Assembly (NCBI GenBank): GCA_035508495.1
Contig: DATJMX010000073.1
Location: 29,778-93,777 of the forward strand
Direction: 5' to 3'
Origin: Candidatus Binataceae bacterium
Lineage (GTDB): Bacteria > Desulfobacterota > Binatia > Binatales > Binataceae
DNA length: 64,000 bases
This document shows positions 9,229 through 18,263 of this stretch, piece by piece; the stretch's first letter is position 1; each line of letters opens with the position of its first letter. A model generated the notes under the pieces. The model saw only the letters and a list, made by a program, of their open reading frames with translations. It had not been told where the DNA came from and did not search any database. A program made the position numbers and the translations under genes.

Positions 9229-10188
9229 ATGCCGCATCGTCGAAACCGCCACTGCGAAGAACATCTTTTCGCCACGATTCTCGCGATCCTGTTCGCGTGC
9301 TGCTATTGCAGCGCCGCAGGTGCGTCGGAATACGGAGTCAGTTCGTATCGGCCGGGCGTGATGGATTTATTCTCGGGCTATCTTGCCAACCCCGGCGCGA
9401 CAATCGCCAAAAACTATTTTCTTTTCCAGGACGCTACCGACAATTCGACAACCTCGAACGGCCGGCTCGCCGCCGATGCTCACACGGTCACATACACCGA
9501 GGCGCAGTTCATCGGTCATACGACGAATTTCAGTCTGCTCGGCGCCTACTGGGCGGTCGCGATCTTGTTGCAGGAGCGGATCGCCGATCAGTCTCTGCGT
9601 CTTGGTCCAGCAGGGCATCTCGGTCCAAGCCAGGATCTCACGATCGGCGGATTCGGCGATCTCGAGATGATGCCGGAGATGATGTCCTGGAAGATTGGGA
9701 ACTTTCACCTGATGGAAGCGCTTGCGGTCTATGTGCCGACTGGCAGTTACGAGTCGCAGCGCATCATCAATATCGGTCTCAATCGATGGGCGCTCGAGCC
9801 CGACATCGGCATGACGTGGTTCGATCCTGAAACCGGTCGGCACGCCTCACTCTTCGTCGGCTACACTATTAACAGTGAAAACACCGCGACGAAGTATCAC
9901 AGCGGTCAGGAGTTTCACGCCGACTTCGTGGGCGCGCAGCATCTGCCGCACGGATTTATCGCCGGCGTTGCGGGTTATGCCCTGCAGCAAACGACACCCG
10001 ATACTGGAAGTGGCGCGATCTTCGGCGGATACGAGGGACGCGTCATCGGCCTCGGGCCGCTGCTGGGAAAGGTATTCCAGGTAGGCGCGGTTCCGCTGAC
10101 GATTACTGCGAAATATGACTTCGAATTCGCAACCGCAAATCGTTCGGCCGGCAATGAACTGTGGCTGACGGCAGGGATCAAATTTTAG
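9229..10188 (+). CDS. Outer-membrane beta-barrel protein, SphA/MetA-like transporter family
   Basis: A 319-residue exported protein. Its N-terminal signal (hydrophobic core FATILAILFACCYCSAA) ends near residue 30. The mature part is rich in alternating aromatic and glycine strands and ends in LWLTAGIKF, with a C-terminal phenylalanine typical of outer-membrane barrels. It resembles the family annotated as transporter / protein involved in the meta-pathway of phenol degradation (SphA). It may pass hydrophobic or aromatic compounds across the outer membrane. ATG 9229 was preferred over 9205 because GAGGGG lies just before it. The next gene, a giant sensor kinase, begins ten bases after the stop, so the two may share a transcript. 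Confidence 0.7.
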   Translation: MPHRRNRHCEEHLFATILAILFACCYCSAAGASEYGVSSYRPGVMDLFSGYLANPGATIAKNYFLFQDATDNSTTSNGRLAADAHTVTYTEAQFIGHTTNFSLLGAYWAVAILLQERIADQSLRLGPAGHLGPSQDLTIGGFGDLEMMPEMMSWKIGNFHLMEALAVYVPTGSYESQRIINIGLNRWALEPDIGMTWFDPETGRHASLFVGYTINSENTATKYHSGQEFHADFVGAQHLPHGFIAGVAGYALQQTTPDTGSGAIFGGYEGRVIGLGPLLGKVFQVGAVPLTITAKYDFEFATANRSAGNELWLTAGIKF

Positions 10189-10198
10189 GCGGTTCCTG

Positions 10199-13100
10199 AT
10201 GATCACCGACTTCAAACTTCCGGAGCAATCGAATCAGCGAATCATTCCGCAATCGCTGCGATCCGACATTTCCCTGTGGCCGATCGCGGCGATGATATTC
10301 GGACTCGACGGCAGCGTTATCGAGTTGAACTCCGGTGCGCTTTCGCTCTTCGAGGCGGATGCACCGGCGGAGCTGATTGGCAGAGACATCTTTTCTTTCA
10401 ACGCGCGCAAGTCAGCCGATTGCGAGAAAGTCATCGACCAGTTGCGCCGCGGCGAGGGCACGCAGTTTCAACTCGAATTTGTGTCGCTCAAAGGCAACGC
10501 ACGCACCGCGAGCATCGTCGCGATGCCGCTCCTGACGCCCGACGGCAAAGTCGAGCGGCTGCTCGGGTTTGGCCGCGATATTACCGAGCGCGTGCGCGCC
10601 GAGCGCTCGCGCCAACTGCTCGCCGCGATCATCGAGGGCTGCGACGACGCGATCATCAGTATCTCGCCCGACTTGAAAATCATGACCTGGAATGGCGGTG
10701 CGGAGCGCCTGCTCGGCTACACCGCGCAGCAAGCGCTCGGCCAATCGTTCCCGGAATTCTACATCCCCGCGCGCGATCACGCGCTGGCGAAGTCCGTGAT
10801 GCAGCAGGATATGGGCACGGACCACCAGGCCGGCGAAGTGCGCCGCCTTGAAGTCGAGATGCAGAGGCGCGATGGCACGCTGGTCGATGTCTCCGTGGTC
10901 GTATCGCGAATCCTCGACGCCAGGGGCGAGCTGGTCGGCATTTCATCGATCGTGCGCGACATCACCGCGCAAAAGCGCGCCGCGCGCGAGCACGCGCTCT
11001 TCGCGGCGATGGTCGAGAGCTCCGACGACATGATCGTCAGCGTCGATCAGAACTACCGCGTGATGACGTGGAACAAGGGCGCCGAGAAACTGGTCGGTTT
11101 CAACGCCGCCGAAGCAATCGGCCAGACGATCTTCGAACTTCACGTCGCTCCGGAAGCCCACGACTGGGTGAAGGCGAACATCGACGAGGATTGGGCCGAA
11201 CTGCAGCACAATCCGCAATGGGTCCGCCAGCTCGACTCGCGGATCCGGCGCAAAGACGGAACCGTGGTCGAAGTCTCGCTGGTCGCGTCGGGAATTTTCG
11301 ATTCGGCGGGCAAACCCATCGGCATGACCACGATCATGCGCGACATCACGGCGCGACGCGAAGCAGAGCGCGAGCAGGCTCGGCTCGCATCGATAGTCAA
11401 CGCCTCGGAAGATTCGATCATCAGCTTTTCTCCCGACCTCAAGATACTCACCTGGAACCAGGGCGCCGAGAAGAACTTCGGCCTCAGCCGCACCGATGCA
11501 ATTGGCAAAGGCCTCGAGTTTTTCGTACCGCCGAACGAACTGGCGCTGCAGACTGAGCTCTGCAGTAGCGTCCTCGCCATCGGCGAGCCGATGCGCTTCG
11601 AGCAGCGGCAGGTACGCGACGACGGCAGCGTTTTCATTTCGTCGGTCGCGATCTTCCCGACGCGTGATGCCGACGGAGCGATCTGCGGAATGGCTGGAAT
11701 CGGCCGGGATATCACCGAGCAGCGCCGCGCCGAACGCGATCAGGCATCGCTCGCATCGATCGTCAATGCCTCGGCGGACGCGATCATCAGCGTTTCTTCT
11801 GATCTCAAGATCAGAACCTGGAATCGTGGGGCCGAGAAAACCTACGGCTACACTGCCGAGCAGGCGATCGGTCAGGGGCTCGAGCTGTTTGTTCCGCGCG
11901 AAGCCCTGCAGTCACAGGTCGACGCCTGCAATCACGTTTTGAGGACTGGCGAGGCCCTTAGTTTTGATCAGACGCAACCGAACTCCGATGGCAGCTCGTT
12001 CGTCATGTCGGTGCGAATCTTTCCTACCTGCGACGCCAGCGGGGCAATCAACGGCGTGGGCGGCATCGCGCGTGATATCAGCGAGATTAGAAAGGTCGAG
12101 CGCGAGCAAGCGCTGCTGGCCACGATTGTCAACGCTTCTGAAGACGCTATCCTGACGACCTCAACCGATCTTGAGATCATCAGCTGGAACCGCGGTGCGG
12201 AGAAACTCTACGGCTACAGCGCTGAGCAGACCCTCGGTCGCGGCATCGAATGCTTCGTTCCCGCCGACGCCCTGGAGGCATCGATCGCCGCCTGCAAGCG
12301 GGTAATCGCGACGGGTCAGTCGTTGTCGTACGAAGTAGCCGGCACCAATCCACGCGGCGAGGAATATCTCGCATCGGTCATACTGTTTCCGACCCGTGAC
12401 GCGGCGGGGAAAATCTTCGGCGTCTCCGGGATCGGCCGCAACATAATCGAGCAGCGTCGCGCGCAGCAGGAGCAGGCGCTGCTCGCGTCGATCGTCAAAG
12501 GATCGGAAGACGCGATCTTGGGTATCTCCAAGTCAATCACATTCCGATCGTGGAACCCCGGCGCCGAGCGGCTTTACGGTTACAGCGCAGCCGAGGCTAT
12601 CGGGCGCGGGGTGGATCTGATCGTGCCGCGCGAAAATCTCGCTGAAGTAACTGCCGCGATCGGCAACGTTATCAAGACCGGCCGCGCGACGGCCTACGAG
12701 CAGCGCCGCGTCAGGAGCGACGGCAGTTCCTTCCAGGCATGGGTGGTCCTGTTTCCAACTTACGATCACTCCGGCGAAGTCACGGGCGCGGGCGCGATGG
12801 TCCGCGACATCACCTATCAGAAAAAAATTGAACAGGAACTGCGGCAATCACACGAATACACGCGCGGGCTTATCGAATCCTGCATCGATGCGATGGTGGT
12901 CGTCGATCGCGAGCTGCGCATCACCGATATCAACGAGCAGTTGGCAAAGCTGACCGAAGTGCCGAAGAAATTTCTGATCGGCAGCCGCTTCGACACCTAC
13001 TTTGCCGACCCTGCGCGCGCCAAGGAGGCGGTTGAGAAAACCCTCGCCGACGGCTTCGTCACCAATTACGACCTCGTGTTGCGCGCGGCCAGCGGGCGCG

Positions 13101-16009
13101 AAGTTCTGGTCTCGTTCAATGCGTCGATCTTTTACCGCGGTGGCAAAATCTTCGGTATCTTCGGCGTTGCGCGCGATGTAACCGAGCAGCGCGCGACCGA
13201 GAGCAAGCTGCGCGAGGAGCGTGAATACAGCACCAGCCTGGTGGAGTCGGCCCCTGACGCGCTGTTCGTTTGCGACGCGTCGCTGATGCTCACCGACGCC
13301 AACGGCCGTGCGCAAGAACTGACGGGATTTGGCCGCGACGATTTGAAGGGCATCAGGATTTCTTCGCTCTTCAGCGATCCTTCGACGGTCGAGGACGCGG
13401 TCCGCCATTCGATCGAGGAAGGCGCGCCGCTGGAAACCGAGCTTTGTCTGCTCACGCGCGAAGCGCGCGAAATACCGGTTTCGGTCAATGTCTCGGTTTT
13501 CCACCGTCACGACGGATCGTCGCGCGGCGCTGTCATCGTGCTGCGCGATATCTCGGAACGTAAGCGCTCCGAGAAGGAACGCTCATTGCTCGCGTCAATC
13601 GTCGATACCTCTGGCGACGCGATCTACAGCGAGGCACTCGATCTGACGGTCACGAGCTGGAATGCCGCTGCCGAGCGCCTGCTGGGCTACAGCGCGAATG
13701 AAGTCATCGGCCGCAGCGTTCTCTTGCTCGTGCCAATCGACAGGCGGTCTGAAGTGCTCGGGTATGTCGAGGAAGTGACGCACTGCAAAGCCAGCCGCTA
13801 CTTCGAAAGCCAGCGCCGTCACAAGGATGGACATCTGGTCGACGTTGGGATCACCGCCTCACCCATGTTCAGCGCGCCCGGTAAACTCGCCGGCTACTCG
13901 ATCACCGCGCACGACATCTCGGCGCGCAAAGCGATCGAGGCCGAGCTGACGCAGGCGCGCGACGCCGCGCTCGAAGGCGCGCGGCTCAAGTCGGAATTCC
14001 TGGCCAACATGAGCCACGAGATTCGCACGCCGCTCAACTCGATCATCGGAATGACCGGCCTGCTGCTCGACACGCAGCAGACCGACGAGCAGGCCGAATT
14101 CACACGCGATGTCCGCGAAAGCGGCGAAACCTTGCTGTCGCTGATCAATGAGATTCTGGACTTCTCGAAAATTTCGGCCGGCAAGCTGCTACTCGAGGAT
14201 ATCGATTTTAATCTATCGACGGTCGTCGAGGGGGCGGTCGAGATTGTTGCCGAGCAGGCGCGGCGCAAGCGCCTGGAAATCACCATCGCGATCGACGCCG
14301 ATACTCCCCACTTCCTACGCGGCGACCCGGGTCGCCTGCGCCAGATCCTGCTGAATCTGTTGAGTAACGCGATCAAGTTCACCGAGCGCGGCGAGATCGG
14401 CATCCAGGTCAGCAAGCTTGGCGAGAATCCGGTCGAAACGGCGCTGCGCTTCGAAGTACGCGATACGGGCATCGGCATCCCGCTCGAAAAGCAGCACCTT
14501 CTCTTCCAGCCGTTTACGCAGGTCGATGCCTCAACGACCCGCCAGTTCGGCGGCACCGGTCTCGGACTTTCGATCGCGCGAGCTTTGGTGGAGCAGATGA
14601 ACGGCAAGATCGCCGTCATCAGCACGCCCGGGACCGGTTCAACGTTCTGGTTCACGGCCAAAATTGGCAAGCAAAAGGACGTATCGAAACCGGTCGAGCA
14701 CTCGGTGTCGCTTTCCGGTATCAAAGCGATTGTCGTTGACGACAACTCCAACAGCCTCGAAATCTTGCAGCGTCAGACCTCCGCGTGGGGCATGGAGACC
14801 GCGGTCGCGCTCTCAGCCACCGAAGCGCTCGATGCACTCAGGGCGGCCGCATCGGCCCGCCGCCCATTTCGCATCGCGATCATTGACGTGATGATGCCCG
14901 AAATCGACGGGATCGAGCTGGCACGAACTATTCGTGGCGACCCGCTATTTGCCGAGACCAGGTTCGCCTTCATCTCGTCGGTGGGATCGCGCAAGGACTT
15001 CGAGGCGCGCTTGCGCGGGTTTGAATCGATTCCGTGGTTGATGAAACCGGTATCGCAGGCGACGCTGCGCAGAACGCTCACCGAGCTTTTGCCAAATCCA
15101 TCTGAGCCAGAAGCCGAGGGCGGCGCGAAAGTCCACGCCGGCGCAATTACGCCCCAGGTTTCACCGCGACTCAAGGTGCTGGTTGCCGAAGACAATCCGG
15201 TAAATCAGAAACTCGCGAAACTTCAGCTCAAAAAGCTCGGGCTCAAAGCCGATATCGTCGCCAATGGCGCTGAAGCCGTCGATGCAGCGCTGCGCTTCCC
15301 CTACGACGTGATCCTCATGGATTGCCAGATGCCCGAGATGGACGGCTATGACGCAACCCGTGAGATTCGCCGCCTCCAGGCTTCGACCCGCCACACGATC
15401 ATCGTCGCGATGACCGCCAACGCGCTCCAGGGCGATCGCGAAAAATGCCTCGCTGCGGGAATGGACGCGTACATCACCAAACCCGTCGACGTAAAAGTGC
15501 TGGCCTCGGTCCTCGCCGGCATTACCCCGGCGGAAATCAAGGCGCCATCCGCAGACGAACATATCGAACACCACAACTGTCCGACAAATTCCGGCGAGCA
15601 GGTAGCCGCCGGCAAAGATGAGGAAGCTATGCCAGCAAGTAACCACGATGCGACACCTGTCGATGCGACAACAATCCGTGAGCTTCGCGAGGAAGGCGAT
15701 GACGTCCTCCGCGAGTTGATTGATCTGCTGTTAACCGATGCACCGAAACGCGTCGCCGCTTCACGCGAGGCGATCGAGCGCGGCGATCTGAAGACCGTCG
15801 GTTTCGAGATCCATCGGCTCAAGGGCGGGACCGCCAATTTCGGCGCCTTCAAAATGACAGAGCTGTGCACGGAGCTGGGCAAGGCCTGCTCGGCCGGCGA
15901 TGCGAATCGGGCACGCGAACTGTTTGCGCGTGTCGCCTCCGAGTATGAGCGCGTCGAACGCGCACTCGACGACGAGCGCCAGCGTCTGGCGCCTGCGACT
16001 GCTGCCTGA
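10199..16009 (+). CDS. Giant hybrid sensor histidine kinase: 10 PAS, HisKA, HATPase, 2 REC, HPt
   Basis: A 1936-residue multi-step phosphorelay kinase with no membrane segment. Ten PAS-type units start near residues 25, 139, 265, 395, 515, 639, 760, 885, 1009 and 1130. HisKA follows (MSHEIRTP, phospho-accepting His1273), then the HATPase (N box LLSNAIKF, DTGIGIP, GGTGLGLSIA). Receiver 1 has Asp1563 (IIDVMMPE), receiver 2 has Asp1708 (LMDCQMPE), and the C-terminal HPt has His1872 (IHRLKGG). Phosphate could pass His to Asp to His within one chain; the output regulator is not obvious nearby. PAS units 4-7 share a repeated WNxGAEKxYGY core, suggesting recent tandem duplication. ATG 10199 follows an AGGCGG. 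Ligands are unknown; cytoplasmic PAS arrays often bind haem, flavin or small aromatics. Confidence 0.95.
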   Translation: MITDFKLPEQSNQRIIPQSLRSDISLWPIAAMIFGLDGSVIELNSGALSLFEADAPAELIGRDIFSFNARKSADCEKVIDQLRRGEGTQFQLEFVSLKGNARTASIVAMPLLTPDGKVERLLGFGRDITERVRAERSRQLLAAIIEGCDDAIISISPDLKIMTWNGGAERLLGYTAQQALGQSFPEFYIPARDHALAKSVMQQDMGTDHQAGEVRRLEVEMQRRDGTLVDVSVVVSRILDARGELVGISSIVRDITAQKRAAREHALFAAMVESSDDMIVSVDQNYRVMTWNKGAEKLVGFNAAEAIGQTIFELHVAPEAHDWVKANIDEDWAELQHNPQWVRQLDSRIRRKDGTVVEVSLVASGIFDSAGKPIGMTTIMRDITARREAEREQARLASIVNASEDSIISFSPDLKILTWNQGAEKNFGLSRTDAIGKGLEFFVPPNELALQTELCSSVLAIGEPMRFEQRQVRDDGSVFISSVAIFPTRDADGAICGMAGIGRDITEQRRAERDQASLASIVNASADAIISVSSDLKIRTWNRGAEKTYGYTAEQAIGQGLELFVPREALQSQVDACNHVLRTGEALSFDQTQPNSDGSSFVMSVRIFPTCDASGAINGVGGIARDISEIRKVEREQALLATIVNASEDAILTTSTDLEIISWNRGAEKLYGYSAEQTLGRGIECFVPADALEASIAACKRVIATGQSLSYEVAGTNPRGEEYLASVILFPTRDAAGKIFGVSGIGRNIIEQRRAQQEQALLASIVKGSEDAILGISKSITFRSWNPGAERLYGYSAAEAIGRGVDLIVPRENLAEVTAAIGNVIKTGRATAYEQRRVRSDGSSFQAWVVLFPTYDHSGEVTGAGAMVRDITYQKKIEQELRQSHEYTRGLIESCIDAMVVVDRELRITDINEQLAKLTEVPKKFLIGSRFDTYFADPARAKEAVEKTLADGFVTNYDLVLRAASGREVLVSFNASIFYRGGKIFGIFGVARDVTEQRATESKLREEREYSTSLVESAPDALFVCDASLMLTDANGRAQELTGFGRDDLKGIRISSLFSDPSTVEDAVRHSIEEGAPLETELCLLTREAREIPVSVNVSVFHRHDGSSRGAVIVLRDISERKRSEKERSLLASIVDTSGDAIYSEALDLTVTSWNAAAERLLGYSANEVIGRSVLLLVPIDRRSEVLGYVEEVTHCKASRYFESQRRHKDGHLVDVGITASPMFSAPGKLAGYSITAHDISARKAIEAELTQARDAALEGARLKSEFLANMSHEIRTPLNSIIGMTGLLLDTQQTDEQAEFTRDVRESGETLLSLINEILDFSKISAGKLLLEDIDFNLSTVVEGAVEIVAEQARRKRLEITIAIDADTPHFLRGDPGRLRQILLNLLSNAIKFTERGEIGIQVSKLGENPVETALRFEVRDTGIGIPLEKQHLLFQPFTQVDASTTRQFGGTGLGLSIARALVEQMNGKIAVISTPGTGSTFWFTAKIGKQKDVSKPVEHSVSLSGIKAIVVDDNSNSLEILQRQTSAWGMETAVALSATEALDALRAAASARRPFRIAIIDVMMPEIDGIELARTIRGDPLFAETRFAFISSVGSRKDFEARLRGFESIPWLMKPVSQATLRRTLTELLPNPSEPEAEGGAKVHAGAITPQVSPRLKVLVAEDNPVNQKLAKLQLKKLGLKADIVANGAEAVDAALRFPYDVILMDCQMPEMDGYDATREIRRLQASTRHTIIVAMTANALQGDREKCLAAGMDAYITKPVDVKVLASVLAGITPAEIKAPSADEHIEHHNCPTNSGEQVAAGKDEEAMPASNHDATPVDATTIRELREEGDDVLRELIDLLLTDAPKRVAASREAIERGDLKTVGFEIHRLKGGTANFGAFKMTELCTELGKACSAGDANRARELFARVASEYERVERALDDERQRLAPATAA

Positions 16010-16016
16010 CTGTTTG

Positions 16017-16967
16017 TTATCGAGCCTGGCTGAGGGCTTCGTAGTGAACGTCAGTCAGCTTTTCTGAAACGTCCCATAATTGCGCCGCGACAGCAGTGTC
16101 GCGAGCCGCTGCGCTCATGGGAACCTTCGCCGGGTAACCCCACATTTCCTGAAATCCATCCGGTCCGATGTAGTCTCCGCCCTCCACTTCGGGCGCAACC
16201 GCGGCGTAGAGCGTCGGCAGCGCGCCCATCGCCGCCGTCTGAGAGAACATCGAATTCATCAAGTTCCAGAACTGCTCCGCGAACGACGAACCGCGCATCC
16301 GCGCCGCGCCGAACTGAAGATTGGTCGCGGCGTATCCCGGATGGCATCCGATGCTGGTCAGCTTCGCACCCGCATTCTCGGCCTTGCGCTGCAGCTCCCG
16401 CATGAAGAGGAGATTGGCGAGCTTGCTCTGACCGTATGCTCTCCAGCGATTATAGCCTTTGTCCCAGTTGAGATTGTCGAAGCGGATCGCGCCGATCTTG
16501 TGCGCGCCGCTGCTCACTGTGACGACGCGGGCACCGTCCGCCGCGAGCAGTGGCTCGAGCAGCAAACCGGTCAGCGCGAAATGGCCGAGATGATTGGTGC
16601 CGAACTGCATCTCGAATCCGTCGAAGGTTTTCGAATACGGCAGCGCCATCACACCGGCGTTATTGCAGAGCACGTCGAGCTTGCGATGTGTCGAGCGGAA
16701 CTCGTCGGCGGCGGCACGGATTGAAGCGCGGCTCGAAAGATCGAGCGCGAGCACCTCAACCGTCGAGCCGGGAAACTGCTTTACGATTTGATCGGCAGCC
16801 GCGCGAGCGCTGTCAGGCCGCCTGCACCCCAGCACCACATCGGCGTGCATGCGGGCCAACTGCAGCGCGGCTTCGTAGCCGATGCCGCTGTTCGCACCGG
16901 TGATAAGGATCGTTTTACCGGATAGATCGGGCAGATCGTCGGCCGTCCAGTGCTTTAACTCTGGCAT
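16017..16967 (-). CDS. Short-chain dehydrogenase/reductase (retinol dehydrogenase/WWOX-like)
   Basis: A 316-residue NAD(P)-dependent oxidoreductase of the classical SDR fold. The cofactor motif TGANSGIG lies at 23-30, NNAGV near 102-106, the catalytic Ser in VSSGA near 152, and Tyr178/Lys182 in YGQSK. Length and the NTNHLGHFALT block (here GTNHLGHFALT) place it with retinol-dehydrogenase or protochlorophyllide-reductase-like SDRs, whose substrates are hard to predict. A TTG at 16976 is in frame, but ATG 16967 is the conventional start. It ends seven bases from the giant kinase in a tail-to-tail arrangement with no obvious terminator between them. Confidence 0.9.
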   Translation of the reverse strand: MPELKHWTADDLPDLSGKTILITGANSGIGYEAALQLARMHADVVLGCRRPDSARAAADQIVKQFPGSTVEVLALDLSSRASIRAAADEFRSTHRKLDVLCNNAGVMALPYSKTFDGFEMQFGTNHLGHFALTGLLLEPLLAADGARVVTVSSGAHKIGAIRFDNLNWDKGYNRWRAYGQSKLANLLFMRELQRKAENAGAKLTSIGCHPGYAATNLQFGAARMRGSSFAEQFWNLMNSMFSQTAAMGALPTLYAAVAPEVEGGDYIGPDGFQEMWGYPAKVPMSAAARDTAVAAQLWDVSEKLTDVHYEALSQAR

Positions 16968-17023
16968 GGCCGACAATCATCCCGTCGGGAGCGGCGAAAC
17001 TCAACTGCCCGTGAATCGGCGAG

Positions 17024-18109
17024 TCAGCTCGCTTTCTTGAGCGCGGCGCTCTTTTCGATGATGCACTCGAGCAGGTCATCCCACGACTTGACGAACGACT
17101 CCGCGCCCTCTTTCTGGAGCTGATCCGCGAGCGCGTAGATGTCGATACCGGCTTTCTTGAACTCGGCCAAAACCGGTTCGGCGTCACCGCCATCCTGCGG
17201 GAGCATCGCACCGATCTCGCCATGATCTGCCAGTGCGAGCAGCGTTTTCTCAGGCATCGTATTCACGGTATGCGGGGCGGCCAAAGCACTCACGTAGAGC
17301 ACGTCCGATGCCTTGGGATCCTTGGTTCCAGTGCTCGCCCACAGAAGGCGCTGCGAGCGGGCGCCGTAGTTGAGCAGCCGCAGCCATCGATCCGAGGCCA
17401 GCAGTTCGCGATACGCCTTGTAGATCCGGCGCGCGATCGCGATACCGAGCTTCTCGCGCAACGCCTCGGGAACCTTGCTCTGTACCGCAACGTCCCAGCG
17501 ACTCACGAATACCGACGCGACCGAACCGACGCGAGGGTTCAGCCCGGCGGCGACGCGGCGCTCGACACCGCGCATGTATGCCTCTGCGGCTGCGACGTAT
17601 TGCTCGCGCGAAAAGAGCAGCGTGACGTTGACCGGAACGCCGCGGAAGATCGCCTCTTCGATCGCGGGAAGACCCTCGGGCGTGCCTGGAATCTTGATGA
17701 ACAGGTTGGGCCGCGCCGCGCGCGCATGCAGGTCGGTCGCGGCCGCCACGGTGCTCTTGGTGTCGTAGGCGAGCTTCGGCGAAACCTCGAGCGATACCCA
17801 GCCATCGACGGCGTTCGAGTTGTCGTGAATATGGCGGAACAGATCGGCGGCCGCGGTCAGGTCCTCGATCGCGAGTTCGAAGAATAGGTCCTCGCGGCTC
17901 TTGCCGGCGGCGGTCTTCTTGACGATCGCGTCGTCATAGTCGTGGCTGTTCTTGATTGCGAGGTCGAAAATCGTCGGGTTCGAGGTCAACCCCGTCACCG
18001 ACAACTCATTTATATAGCGCTTGAGAGTGCCGCTGGTGAGCAGCGCGCGAGTGATGTTATCCAACCAGATGCTCTGGCCGGCTTCGCGAAGTTTCTGCGT
18101 AGCTTTCAT
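17024..18109 (-). CDS. tal: Transaldolase
   Basis: Moves a dihydroxyacetone unit between sedoheptulose 7-phosphate and glyceraldehyde 3-phosphate in the non-oxidative pentose phosphate pathway. The 361-residue length fits the longer bacterial Tal subfamily. Visible signatures are the N-terminal SVTGLTSNPTIFDLAI, VSLEVSPKLA, and NLFIKIPGT with Schiff-base Lys139, followed by NVTLLFS. Its ATG follows GGAGCGAGAGCA. The phosphoketolase at 2424-4790 draws on the same sugar-phosphate pool. It precedes the SDR on the same strand with a 56-base gap and may be cotranscribed with it. Confidence 0.95.
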   Translation of the reverse strand: MKATQKLREAGQSIWLDNITRALLTSGTLKRYINELSVTGLTSNPTIFDLAIKNSHDYDDAIVKKTAAGKSREDLFFELAIEDLTAAADLFRHIHDNSNAVDGWVSLEVSPKLAYDTKSTVAAATDLHARAARPNLFIKIPGTPEGLPAIEEAIFRGVPVNVTLLFSREQYVAAAEAYMRGVERRVAAGLNPRVGSVASVFVSRWDVAVQSKVPEALREKLGIAIARRIYKAYRELLASDRWLRLLNYGARSQRLLWASTGTKDPKASDVLYVSALAAPHTVNTMPEKTLLALADHGEIGAMLPQDGGDAEPVLAEFKKAGIDIYALADQLQKEGAESFVKSWDDLLECIIEKSAALKKAS

Positions 18110-18263
18110 TGCTCTCGCTCCTTGCGGCTGACTGGGATTGGGGTGCGCCGCCCCTTCTCACGCCCGACGTCGCACCCTACTCCTTCATAGTACCGGTTTT
18201 GATGCCAGAGCAAACCTCGCGGTATCACGAGGCTGTCGGCAGCAATCGCCACGGGCAGAGCTA

